This document shows positions 1-12,532 of a DNA stretch of 64,000 nucleotides, one piece after another (within the stretch, counting starts at the first letter, position 1; every line of letters starts with the position of its first letter). Origin of the DNA: Hemibagrus wyckioides (lineage: Eukaryota > Chordata > Actinopteri > Siluriformes > Bagridae); NCBI RefSeq assembly GCF_019097595.1, contig NC_080731.1, positions 16,070,571 through 16,134,570 of the forward strand, in the 5' to 3' direction. Under the pieces are notes generated by a model that made no database searches, had not been told where the DNA came from, and saw only the letters and a program-made list of their open reading frames with translations. A program made the translations under genes and the position numbers.

Positions 1-1246
1 TAGTCTTTTCTGTTTTCACAGATTTAGCATCGTGGCTGCGTGAGCAATGACAAATTAAGGTGTCTTGATTAAGTCTTGAATTTACATTTGGTAGCTGTTC
101 AATGGGACTCTACCTATGTGAGAGAAATAGGTGTCGATGTAAGTGAAGAAGGCTATCATTAGGATGAAAAAACAAAACGGACCTGTCAGACAGATAGCAG
201 AGACTTTTGGAGTGGCCAAATCCGAAGGAATCCTCTTACGAGTCCATCAATGCTAAAAGGCCTGGAAGGCTAGAGAAGACCACTAAAGTGGTGTTTTCTT
301 GGTTAAGTGAAATCCCTCCACAACATCTTAACCAGGTCAAGAATGCTGTCAAGGAGGTAGGGGTATCATTGTCAAAGTCTACAATCAAGAGATGGAATGT
401 AAATATTGAGGGTTTAGCTCAAGATGCAAAATAAAAATGGTCACATTCAAGATAGGCAAGGCCAGATTAGACTTCGGGAAAAAAATAACACACCCATTTC
501 TAGAAGATTCAATGGAAAGATGAAACCAGGCAGAATAAGAAAGGCTCATGATCTAAATCAGGCTCTATCATCTGTCAGACATGGTGGAGGCAGTGTTATA
601 GCATGGGCATGTATGACCTCCTATGGAGCTGAGTTACTGTTGTTTATTGATGAAGTGAATGCTGATAGAAGGAGCAGGATGAAATCTGATGTGTATAGAG
701 CTGCTGCAATTTCTGCTCAGCTTGAGATGGTAAAACATATGCAATGATGCAAAACATATAATGAAAGCAACCCAAGGGCTTTTTAAGGCTGTTCTTAAAT
801 GTTCTTAAAAGTCAGTCACCTGACCTCAACCCAACTGAGCATGCTTTTCACTTCCTGAAGACAAAATTTGAAGGCAGAAAGACTCATAAACAAGCAGCAA
901 CTGAAGGCAGCTGTATTGAAAACATCTCAAGGGAGGAAACTTGGTGATGCATTTGGTGATGATTCATGGGTTCTAGATTTCTAGGCAGATTTTGAATTAA
1001 ATGAGTTGTAGCCAAGAATTAAAAATAAGTCTTATATCTGTAATTATGTCAGTTTGTCCAGTTATTTTTGGGCCTGTAAAAATGGAGGGATGATGTTAAA
1101 ATGGGTTAATGCAGTATTTTTGCCGAACTTCTTGAATTAAAGCTGAATGTCTACGTAACAGATTCATTTTCAATCCATTGAGGTGATGTAGATGGTCAAA
1201 AATACAAAAATTGCATCACTGTCTGAATACTTAGGGACCAGACTAA
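1..1246 (+). pseudogene. Decayed Tc1/mariner transposon, 3' part of element
   Basis: Frame-broken remnants of a Tc1-type transposase run across this stretch. From about 163 there is a helix-turn-helix-like segment (RQIAETFGVAKSE). From about 250 a shifted frame gives KRPGRLEKTT and then a GVSLSKSTIKR segment. From about 574 there is SSVRHGGGSVIAWACM, the hallmark SVKHGGGSVMVWGC region of Tc1 transposases. Near 810-850 there is a degraded SPDLNPIEH-like region. Several stops and frameshifts make it non-functional. The sequence near 1218-1246 (TGTCTGAATACTTAGGGACC) resembles the TGTCCAAATACTTATGGACC terminal inverted repeat of fish Tc1 elements and probably marks the right end. The left end is not in the window. 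Confidence 0.8.
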
Positions 1247-1960
1247 ATAAATGTTTATTCTCTCATCTTTTCCTCCGTCTCTCCCTCCACTTCAGTGATT
1301 TTTGCCTTTCTGTTTCTTTTTTAGCTCTGCTTTCCTTCAGTGCAGTCTTATCACCTTTAAGATATCTGTGTGTGTGTGTGTGTGTGTTCCTTTCTGCTGA
1401 CAGGCAAATAAGTGAACCTTTCTTTCACGTATCATTTGTCTTACTCATGCAGTCTGGGAATCTCCTCCCCTGTCTTTGTGTCTTAATGAGATTTAGCGGC
1501 ACCTGTAGTCTGGACACTAGAAGAAGGCAGCGAGCCAGGCGTCTCGTGTCCTCTGCGGCTGAGAAGATCACTAAAGAACTGTTTCTGTTGGCTGGTGTAT
1601 TTATTTATTTTTACTTCGTATTCAGGAAGTGAGCTCAGAAGAGCGATTTTTTTTTTTAAACACAGGACAATGTTCTTGTCACAGTGCGTGCTACAGTAGA
1701 TCCAAGAAGTCTCTGTATTTGGACGTCTCACTTGGAAAGACTCGGAGAACACTATTGGATTTTCTTTACACTGCCAGATCAGCACTTAGTGGTGTGTGTG
1801 AGACAAGACACCACACACACATTCAGCCCACCTCAGGCTTTGGGGTGGAGATTCCACCAGTCAGTCAGGCTGAGGACAGCAAAGCAGCTTTATCTTCCTG
1901 TACTGCTATCAGGAGAGAGACAGAGCGAAGAGAGAGCGAGAGAGAGAGAGGGAGGGGTGA
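1247..1960. other. Intergenic sequence upstream of ssh1 exon 1
   Basis: No gene is seen here. It holds a short (TG)n run near 1369-1387, a poly-T tract near 1649 and a GA-rich tract at about 1914-1956. Open frames here are fortuitous: they have no recognisable domains and overlap the Tc1 end or simple sequence. Confidence 0.5.
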
Positions 1961-1969
1961 CAACACATT

Positions 1970-2123
1970 CCCAGCCTATAAGGAACTTGCTCAAGCAGGA
2001 ACACATTCATTCTGCCGGGATCCACTCATATACACACACACGCTCAGTCTCTGCTTCTGAAGCTCTTGTCCGTCTCTCGCCGTGTTGTGCGCTGGGTGTT
2101 TGGAGCTGCGGCGTCCCAGCAGG
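1970..2123 (+). promoter_or_regulatory. ssh1: Candidate ssh1 promoter and 5' UTR
   Basis: A TATA-like CCTATAAGGA lies at about 1975-1984, downstream of a GA-rich tract, and would place a transcription start near 2005-2015. The following sequence becomes GC-rich up to the ATG at 2124. A stop codon in the ATG's frame at 2058-2060 closes the upstream reading frame, so 2124 is the first possible start in that frame. The -3 position is A, a favourable Kozak context. The promoter is inferred from position and composition only. Confidence 0.4.
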
Positions 2124-2224
2124 ATGCACCTGGCGCTGCACTTGCACCGGCGGGTCACGCTCACCACCATGCTGCCGTACTTCGTGGAGAACGCCGTGCT
2201 CACGCAGCATGAGATCTACCGCAT
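2124..2224 (+). CDS. ssh1: ssh1 candidate first coding exon
   Basis: It encodes 33 residues starting MHLALHLHRRVTLTTM and ending TQHEIYR, then the two bases AT before a consensus GTGAGT donor. The phase fits exon 2 exactly: AT joins T to give Ile. It does not resemble the common mammalian start MALVTLQRSPTPS, so it may be an alternative first exon. A second ATG at 2169 also has A at -3. Confidence 0.6.
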
Positions 2225-4259
2225 GTGAGTTGTTAGAGGACTGCGCTCATTATTTTATACAAATTGTGTGTTACAGTGACACTTTAATGTATGGCATATG
2301 CTGTCTGGAGGCTTGTAAATCTCAATGAGGTTTCTGAAGAGCTATGGCAGTTTTCTACAAGATGCTGGAACTAGTCAGATTCCTAATTGAAAAGAATCAC
2401 TGATGCAGTTCTGTTCTTAATACTGATTGATAGCATATGTTTTGTTTGTGAAGCAGACAGAATTTCCAGGCAAGAGCTTTGTACGTGAGAGAATTCAGGC
2501 ACTATCCTGGGAGCGCTGGGTGAGAGGCAGGAGTAAGCCCTGGGGTGGGATGTGAAGTCATTGAAAAGCACCATGCACACACTCGCACATTCATACACGT
2601 CTTCATACCCAGGGGCAATTTAGCATAGGCAGTTCATCTATCAGTGTGTTTCTTTGGTCGGTGGGATGAAACTGGAGAACATGGAAGAAATGAGAAACTC
2701 ACCTGCAGACCTGAAAAAACCTGGAGCTCTGTGTGAGTATGAAGTATGTTGTCATGGCTGTGATTGGTCACTCAAACAATATGCTTTGTTCTGGAAACAG
2801 AACTTGATTTATTTACAATTGATTACACTACAATTGAGTTCGAAGCTAAGCTGCCATTATTTTTATTTATGCGCCTTTAGATTTGTTTGAAGCATTGGAA
2901 GTTTAATATTTTCTTTAATACTTCAGTTTGTGTTTATTTACCTTTGTATAAGAACGCAAGAACTGACAAATACAGTAGCCTGATTCGTCTTTGCCATTTT
3001 GGGAATTTTCATATGAGATCAAGGTCCAGGAGAAAGAGGATTGGTTGAGAACAAGCAGTCATAACCGTGGATGTGTAAACCTTATCCCCGCCCACAAATT
3101 CTCAAAAATGGGATTATAAGAAAAGGAGGCGTGTCTGGCGTGTATGTCACTCTGCCTGCTCACGTGTATACTTATGCGCACATACTCTTGGCTCACATTT
3201 CACAACTTTTTAACAAGCATGAAAATAACAGAGACGGCTAATTCAATGACGAGACAATTGCATATTTTGAAATTGTTTTGCACCTTATTTCCAGTATTTG
3301 ATTTGCTGGTACAAATATACAGAACAAATAGCATTTCTGCAGTACTATAGCTCTGTCCGTTGGCTCAGTTTAGCAGCTCTCAAGTAAAAAATAAATTAAA
3401 AATAATGCAGAATCTCAAAATTCCTGTCACGTTTGGTGCAGCAGAGTTGATTCAGTCGAAACACATTGGATTTCACTTGGAAGTGGACTGAGATCAGCTT
3501 GCTGAGACGTTCTCTCCAACCAGTTTAATGCGAATTGCTGTGTTTGGACTCGCTTAAAGAACCACACTGAGGAGGTAAAAGCAACAGGATTCTATTCAGA
3601 TGAACTCTTTCAGCAGCATCTTTTAATTCCTGAATTGCTAAACGACATGATGGTAACCCTGCGTCATTCCATGCATCTTTCTAACAGAATCTGCGGAAGG
3701 GTTGGACGGAATCAAGTGCACGGTCATGTAATTGTAAAAAACTACTTGCACGTCAACACTACAAACACACGTTTGAAATCTCTCTGAGGAGAAAGTTTTT
3801 GACCCGAGGCGTGCTTTGTGAGCGAGCCGCATTGAGAATGAGGGCATTGTAGGACAAAGGCTGGGCATTTACCACTTCAGAAAGCTTTCATTGTGAGAAT
3901 ACTTTGGTGCTGTTTTAATAGCAGTGATGCTTTCAGTGGCTTCAGTCCTGCTGATTGTGAGGTCTGATTCGAGTGGGGTCAGATGGTCAGACTATTGGGG
4001 CCAGGACGTCTGCTGGTTGATGGATATGGGTGTGGATCATCCAAAAAAAAGTTCCTGTTATCAGATACATAATGGAAGCAACCAGGCCTTGAGAAAGCAC
4101 GAGGTAGTTAGAAAGTCTATACTGGGGCCTTAACAAAGTGCTCAAATGTTCTTCAGATTAAATTGTACTTAAATGTAAATGTAAATAACTTTTAAATTAA
4201 ATATTAGCAAATGATCAGAGATCTGATCAAATTCTCATAATAATAATAACAACAACAAC

Positions 4260-4296
<37 letters not shown>

Positions 4297-6497
4297 GTAT
4301 GGAATACATACAAAAATTTTTTGTTGCACCTAAAGCAAAGCACTCGGCGTGTTTGAGGCTCATGATCATGAGTGCAGCTGTGCTTTAGCACTTCTACTGA
4401 TCTTCCTAACATGTCTCTCTAACTGACACTCCACCTGCAGTTTTACAGTACCTGTAAAAGCTTTTCAATGTGTGCCACTGAGTACACACACACACACACA
4501 CACACACGCTTGATGTTCTCGTTTTTCGTGATAGCGAGCGTATTTTTAGCTCGCTGTAGATCACGGTGCGTGTGATAGCAGCCTCCTGTGATGACGCGTA
4601 CACTTTTTTCCCTTGAAGTGAATGTCCCCTTTATGTGCTCTAGTTGTTTTCAAACTGAACACAGTAAACTAATAATGCCAGAGTGGGGGTAAAAAAGCAG
4701 TCATTCTTATATCTGTGGCTTGAACTGAACCTCAGAAGAACCTCGGTAGTGTTGTGCCGATCCCCAGTGAGGTTCAGATGCAGGATGTAACCCAAACAAG
4801 CTGTGTGTTTTGAATCTGGGTTTTTTTTGTGTTGTTAAAGTGACACAGAGATGCAAAGCTACAATATTTCTATAGAATAAATACTGTGTTTGCAAAATGT
4901 TGTAAACTGTTTAGGTATTTTAGTCCCCCATTTTAGTCTCCAGTTTGGTGTCAGCCAGTGACATCTACTAAACAGAGCTTTCTTGGAGAACTGCTGCATC
5001 AAATACTGCACCACAGGGTAGTGTAACATACACAGAGGAAAGTGCTATCTGCCCTCTTTCTCATACATTAGCTTACAGACCCCAACAATTGGCCAGTGTG
5101 GCTGTGATCCCTCCCACCCCAAGAGCACGGACAGTTTCAGTCTCAGCTGCTGGATATGGATAGCTCTTTATAATATCTCTTTGCTGCTATGTCGTTTATG
5201 CCATTATTTACCTGTTTAAACAAGCAAATGTCTCATTTTTTCTCTGTAGTTAACGACCATGTTTCTGACCAATTAATTTTCACCAGGACCTTTTTTGCTC
5301 TGTCCCTTCTACAAGGCAGTTTTGTTGTGTTTAGTCTGCAACGTGAAACTGAACCAAACCAATTCATTTCTCATCAGTTTTGGACTGCAGATGCCTTTGA
5401 CTGGTGCGTTTCCAATTATTTATGGTGAAATGAACTGAACTTCCATCAGAACACTTGGGAGTTCATGTAAAATGAATGTGACCTGGCACTTGCCTTGCAG
5501 CAGAATGACTGTGCAGTATCATCCACAGAACCCGGACTGAGCACCCAAATGTGACCGTATGGAAAACTACAGCAGGTTCTTATCCTGTGTATCCACTGAT
5601 GGCTGATTGTGATATTCGACGTTAAACAAAATCTAATACCTATCAATAGCTTGTCAGTGAAATACAGAGAGAAGGAGGAGGAGCTTCTTCCCACTGGACA
5701 TTCGGGCCTTCAACCAGGACGACCTGGACTTTTACTGGTCTCCATTAACACAGTCACTACCTCAACTGGAGTTTCATAATAGTCATACTGATCTGAATTC
5801 ATGTATTATATTTTTAGATTTCCTCTATATACCCCCCCATTGTATAGTTCAGTTCTATTTGTATTGTAATTTCATGCTCATGGTGTTTTCACACTTAGTT
5901 TGTTTGAGCACAAATCCAAATGATCTCCAACCCACAAACGAACATCAATTCAGCAAGTCTTACTTTCTTTTTTATCTTCCTTCTCTATCCCTGTCTCTCA
6001 GTAAATCACAATTTACAACCAAATTTGACATTTTGAAACAATTTATTTGGTGCAGTAATACTAAATTAATGAGCTCACTGGTGTGTGTGTGTCTTTAAAG
6101 AATGATTTCCAGCTTTGAACCTTTCTCAGCCAATCAGAATCAAGAACTGGAACTATCCATTATATATTGTTCATTCGTCATTGTTTGCCCAAAACGTTTA
6201 GAAATTCCTGCAGTACAGGGCACTATAGTTAATAAATGTGGAATTTTTTAATTGTGCAAGTTTCGTATTTGACCACCCACATGAAAGTTAGAACCTCCCA
6301 CTGTCGCACTGAGAAAACGAAACGTCCGGTTAGTGTTTAGTCCTGTAATAGAATTTCGAATGTCATCATCGTGATTGGAAAAACAACAGCATCCATCACT
6401 TACACAACACAAAACAACGCTTTCGGTCTCGATACAAAACTGTTAACATAATTACACCCTTGGGTGTGAGTGCAGTCTGTTCGGCTTGTCCTTTTCT

Positions 6498-6545
<48 letters not shown>

Positions 6546-9373
6546 TGTTGTGGTTTCTTGTCACATCCATCACTCTTGCTCTTTTTTTGTTTAAGCTTGC
6601 TCCTCACATAGGCGACATCGCGCTGAGAAAACCTCACATGTATGCTATGCTAGCGGCTTGAAAGAGAGAAAGAACAAAAGAAAAAAGGCGTGAAACAAAA
6701 GACCCTGCAATCCACATCATCCACATTTTATTTTTTTTTTTACAGAGCGCAACTTTGTCTTCAGATTGAGGGACAGAGACAAAAAGGGAATGAGAGAGGG
6801 ATAGAAGGAGAGTCAGAGAAGGAGGAGGAGGAGGAGTTTGACGCATAACTCTTTGCACAAAGCTGCTTCTGTTGTTTGCTTCTTCTCCGTCGGCTGCTGT
6901 GGTCAGGACATCCAGTCCGCTCAGAGCGAGACAATGGCTTAAAAATGGAACGGCTTGACTCAGCACAGGGTCACGACCGCAGCTGGGCGAGAAAAAAGTG
7001 TGACCTCTGAATATTTCAGCCATCATTTTGCTCTCTGATACATGGCTGGTCACGTTCTAGTCACATGCCTCATTCTCTAATGTCACATCACTTTCTTTAT
7101 TATTTCGCTCAAAGCCATAAGGAAGAACCGAGCCTGCTCTGCTACACAAAGCTGATTTGATCAAAACACTGCGTCTTTCTACAGTATGATACAATATGTT
7201 AATACTTGAGCTGAGTACCAGCATGCTCAATAACAACCGACCTCCTTTATTCATCATGATACCAATCTTGATATATTTGAGCGTAAATCAGCCATATGTG
7301 CATTTTAGTTTGTATCCCTCTTTTGTATATGAATGTAAACTTCACTAATACACTTGTAATCCCCTTGTGTACCAAGTATATGTGTGTGTGTATGTGTATA
7401 TATATATATATATATATAATATATATAATTTATATACTTGTGTATGTTTTTTAAAAACTTCTGTCTCAGAGAAGCCATTTTGTGATGGTTTCAGTTATTA
7501 AAGGGAGATTTAATGGTCATTTATCAGCATACACACATGAATATGAAGAAAACCAGTCATTATGAAACCTTGTGTGTAAATTATGTAAAAAAAAAATGAA
7601 TGAGGCCCAATCACCAGAAGGTGACTTCAGCTGCATGTAACAGTGGAGCAGTGAAACACAGATACTTTTACATGTGTGAGCACTTCACTTCTGTGAGCAC
7701 TGAGACACATGCAGTTTGTACCCCCACTTTTGAATTTCACCTTAAAATCTGCTTGTTTTCAATGATTATGTTCTTTCTTGCTGGTTTTTCTGTGGTCCTG
7801 CTTCATTTTGTTATTTGAAATTTATTGTGGGGTTTTTTTTTTGGAGAGGAGGGGGTTTCTAAACAGCACTCTGTTTGCTACAGCATCAAAAGGAGTCAGA
7901 TGTTTTTCTTGCTTTGTATCTTCTTGAAGGTTTCTGTGATCATGCCAAGGTTTTCGGGAGAATATTTGTGTAACTCAGCAGCTCATGATTCGAGAGAGAG
8001 AGAGAGAGAGAAGCGCTTCAAGCAAAAAAAAAAAAAGCGTTCACACAATCATTCAACATGCTGTAGGAACGTTAAAGCTTTGCCTCACTTGAGGTTCCAC
8101 CAGTCCAAACCGACCTTTAATGAGTGTTTACCTTCCATAGCCTTTTACCTTTCAAATACCAAGATGGCCTCCTTTTTGCCTCACCTGTTACAGGTGCTCT
8201 GTGTTCTCTGAAACAACAAATATTGATGATCTTTCTGAGCCGAGTGTTTGTTAAACCTCAGAGTTTAATCATCGTCTCACTTGAAGACGCTTGGAAGGAA
8301 TTTGCAGCACACAGGATTGTGTTCAGTAAAGCAGCGTGATTACAGACGATAATTAAACCCAGCGTTTCAGTGTTTCAGCACTGACTCAGTGCTGGATTTC
8401 CCCCTCAGATCTTTTCTGAGCATGCTCACTGTGATCGGTGTGGCACAAAACAATTCGACGTGTATGTGTATCTGTGAGCTTTTAGCCTGATGTAAGAGGA
8501 AGTCCGAGTCAAAAGAGCATCCGATCCGTGTCAAAATGTGAACTGTTTGTGTCTCTGTGTGTCTGTGTTGCAGTCTGAGCGAGAGCTTTTTCATGGTGAA
8601 GGGAGCTGCGTTGTTCCTGCAGCAGGGCAGCAGTGCACAGGGTCAGAAGACACACTCCCATCACAAACATGCAGGTGAGAACACACACACATTCTCGTAT
8701 CCAGCTACAAACAGATTTCCTTTTAATCAGGGGAAGAACTTTACAGTCCATCCAGGATTTTGAAATTGTGTCTTCACAGAAATTAATGCATTTTTTCAAA
8801 AGAACAAGATTTTCTGCAGATTCAGCCAAAGCCCTCTCCCATTCATGTGATTCACAGTTGTGTGCACAGCTACCGCAGAAAGTTATTAGGTAAATAAATA
8901 TGTGTCTTCCCTGATAGGAGTAGAAAAGATGAATCAGATGCTTAAAATACCAAAAAAAAAATGCTGTAGTACAAAAAAAAATCTCCTGGAGGGACTGTGT
9001 ATACATGATTTGACTCACAAACCAATCAAAATGGTTTAAAGTGTTAGAATCCGGGATGAGTATGAATACTCTGAAGACTTCTGAAGTTCAGAATAAAAAC
9101 ACTGAGGTGGTAAGAGTAATGTAAAAAAATGATTACAATTTTTCATTTTCACATGAAAGCAAGCTAGTTCATGTTGTCTAGAAACACGACCAAATAAGAC
9201 CAAAAACCTCACAAAGCCGTGAAGACGGTCCAGACGTGAATAAACACCTCCTGACCAGTCAGAAATCCAGAATTCACCAACGTCATCATCAGTAACGTGA
9301 CATAATAAATGTGGGAATGAAATGAACATGACGTTTTTGCTGGACCACAAAGGCTTCAATTCACTGCAAATCC

Positions 9374-9407
<34 letters not shown>

Positions 9408-12400
9408 CACACACATATGTATATATATTTAGACACTAGCAATTACACTGAAAATAGACAAGCGCTGCTTGGACTAGAATGTGAGAATGGAAGCAAGGAT
9501 GAATTTAGTGGATTTAAAAAAAAAAAAGTGGATCTGTGTTTCTACAGTAAACGAGGCCGTCATCTCAGTCCTACATTTCGTTTAATATAATATCGTTTCC
9601 TTTAAAGCGGTAGTGCCTCCGTATTTTTATGTAGCATTGTTTGTTTTGTTTTTTTATAAAATAGTGCTTGAAAGAGTAACTCTAACAATTAAATAACTGT
9701 GATTGAGTTACTCGAGTAAATACATAAAGGCTAGGTGATATAAAAGTCATAAAAATCTATATGGTTAGCATCAATAATGTCACTGTTTTTCTGAGATATT
9801 GGGTTATATTTTTCTAAAAAAAATGAAAAAACGTAATTACAGACAATTTTTTCTTAGAAATTTGTACATCATTTTTTAAAATAGTGAAATGGTTTGTTTA
9901 TTTTAACAAATTTATTTATTTATTTTTTTAAAGTGAATCAGAATGCTAATCTATCGCAATATTGAAATAGTACAGTGTGTGTGTGTGTGTGTGTGTGTGA
10001 GGACAGCAGGACGTCTGTAGGTGTGATGGCTGGTACACAGTGCTGGTTTAAGCATGTCCTCTATAAGCACAGTGTGTGTTCACGTGTGCGTTTGTTGGGA
10101 TTAGCTGGATTAACGGTTTAGCTCAGTCGAGTTGAGAGCCTCTGTTCTGTGTGCCTAAAAGGATTTAGGACATGAGGATACTTTTATTTAAATTTCTCTT
10201 CATGCAGTTCTATTAAAAGCTCTGAGTTCCCAGCATGATGATGTACAGTACAGTATTCTGGAGAGTCTTGAGCGCTGGTTGTTTTCCTGGAATTCTGTAA
10301 TCAATAGAGCAGAGAGCAGTCTGGGTAAATAAGCTGTCCAGACGTCTGGCCATGCACTTTGCGGTTGCCGTTGATGTTCCTCGAGAATGTTTTTCTCTTT
10401 TACCCTGCTTACTTCATCTGATCTGATCTCGGTTGATATCAAGTCTGCGTTTGGTTTTCCGTGCTGTTGTTGAATCCGTGCTCGTTCCAGTCGAGATGTT
10501 GACACGTGAACGTCGCGCTTGGGTTATTTTCTGAGACGAGGCGTAAGACGGGGAAGTGGGGACGAGGACATAAGGGGAAGAAGGAGGGAGATAGAGGAAG
10601 AGAGTTAGGCATGGGTTTCTTCTGACAGTTAAAAGTGTACGAGTTTATCATGTCTGATGGAAATTTGATGTTCAGTGCCTCTGTGTACTTAACGAGTGTG
10701 ATTCATTATATTTTACTGCTTTAAGCCGGTTGGAACAAGCAGGTTGACTGAATGTATTGTAACTCGAAAAAAACCCTCTTTACTGTTATTATTTTTATAT
10801 TTATAGCACTTCATTATATTATTCATTCCCTTTACATTCCCTTTAATGTCCATTGTTGGAAGCACTATACAAATAAATTGAATTGAAATTGAATTTACGG
10901 GTTTTAATATAGACATAATAGACTCAAAAAATAAAAGCGCAAAGATTAAAATTAAAAACTGATTTAAAAAAGTTAAGTTTTTATATTATAAAGAAAAAGC
11001 TAAAATTATTATATTATAAATATTTTTATAATATAATAAATTTTAGCTGTTCCTTTTTTTTTTTCAAAGCAGTGATGGATGCAGCACTCAGACTGATTAG
11101 ACTCCTAGGAGACTCCTAGTTTAGTTTTTGTACTGGGAATAAATACAGTCACAGCCACTTTATTAGCAACACGTGCCACATTCATTCAGTTATCCAATCA
11201 GCCAATCACATTGCAGCAGCACAACACACAAAATCATGCAGGTCAGCATTAGAATAAGGAAAAGATATAAGCTCACTGACTTTGTTCAGATAGGATGGTG
11301 GGATCATTTCAGGGTCAGAGGACAATGGGCATATCTGGCTCGACCAGCATCTCAAAACATTAAAACTTCAGGTTAATGTGCACAAATTCTTTTAGCCAAG
11401 AACAGAAATCTGAAGCTATCATAGAAACCCAAACTACACAAGTGTAAAGATATCAACCTGTTTCTTTCAACCTTTGCCACCTGTTAGAAGGTGGAACAGG
11501 AAATAAGGCACAAGAAAACAAGACATCTGTTTCTTTTATAATTATCAATTAATCATTAAACCTTTTATACAATATAGGAAGTGATGCAATAGTATGAGGT
11601 CCTTACAATCGCTTTGTTATTCTGGTTTGTCACGAAAACGTGAAGAATGATGGGTTGTGTGACGTGACGTGAGACTTCAGTTTATCAAGTCTGAACTTCA
11701 AGGTGAAGCTTTTACTCAACAGTGTATAAAGTCACTGTCTTTGGATTCATACAGTATGTTAATGTTTTCTTGGCTCCCAGGTTGTTCCAGCTTTCTGCTG
11801 TTCTAGTTTTTCTAGCCAATGGTTCCACATTAGATTAGCGTAACACTTTACATTTTATTATTTTTTTCTCTCCGTTTTATTTTACCTTGTAGATGCATTT
11901 CATGTCATCAGGCTGTGTGAGTATGGCATCACATGCTCCTTTGCCTTGAGCACAGGTCAGTTTTGTAGTCAAAGTTACAGGTGAAGGAGTGACCGGGGTT
12001 TAAGCTGGTGCCTATCTGGAGCTGCAGGTGTTTTTGTCTTTCGTAGCAAAGTTTTACAGGTCAGACCTTTGACACACAACGAACGGACGATTTTAGACAG
12101 AGTGAAGAACATTGATGTATGATTACGTCCTTAGGTGTATAATGATAAAAAAAACAAAACAAGAACCAGCTGTAGATGTGCATCTCTGTTAGCAGGTTTA
12201 GGTGAACCTGAAACCAGGCATCTTTCCACTTCCTTAAATCGTTGTTCTATTCAGACACCGGTCTTTGTCACGGCCCTTTTTCTCAGACGCACATTCTCAC
12301 AATGCCGACTGCGGTAAAGTGAGTCACTGCTGCACTGATGGATCATTGCTCTGGTTACCTGAAGCATTGCCAGAAAAACAGAATACAGGAACAACAGCCA

Positions 12401-12488
12401 CAGAGGCGGAGTGTAAAACAACATCTGATCAAGACCCAAAGTGATAATTAGCGCTGACTGTGGTTTAGATTTACGAGCTCATCTGGCC

Positions 12489-12532
<44 letters not shown>

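Larger units (their letters stand above)
2225..8573 (+). other. ssh1 intron 1
   Basis: No coding exon is recognised in these 6.3 kb. It holds a fish LINE/SINE-type fragment near 2560-2710, an (AAT)n tract near 4240-4297, an (AC)n tract at 4487-4507, a (CT)n tract at about 6500-6541 and a (TA)n stretch near 7381-7430. Short open frames here look like noise. Confidence 0.6.

Noticed and set aside
1684..2328. 214-codon open frame covering ssh1 exon 1
   Set aside because: It is in a different frame from the exon with matching splice phase, and passes through simple repeats and the GTGAGT donor.
6634..7053. 139-codon minus-strand frame in ssh1 intron 1
   Set aside because: Built from Ser/Leu-rich translation of a GA-rich tract, with no domain and no splice context.
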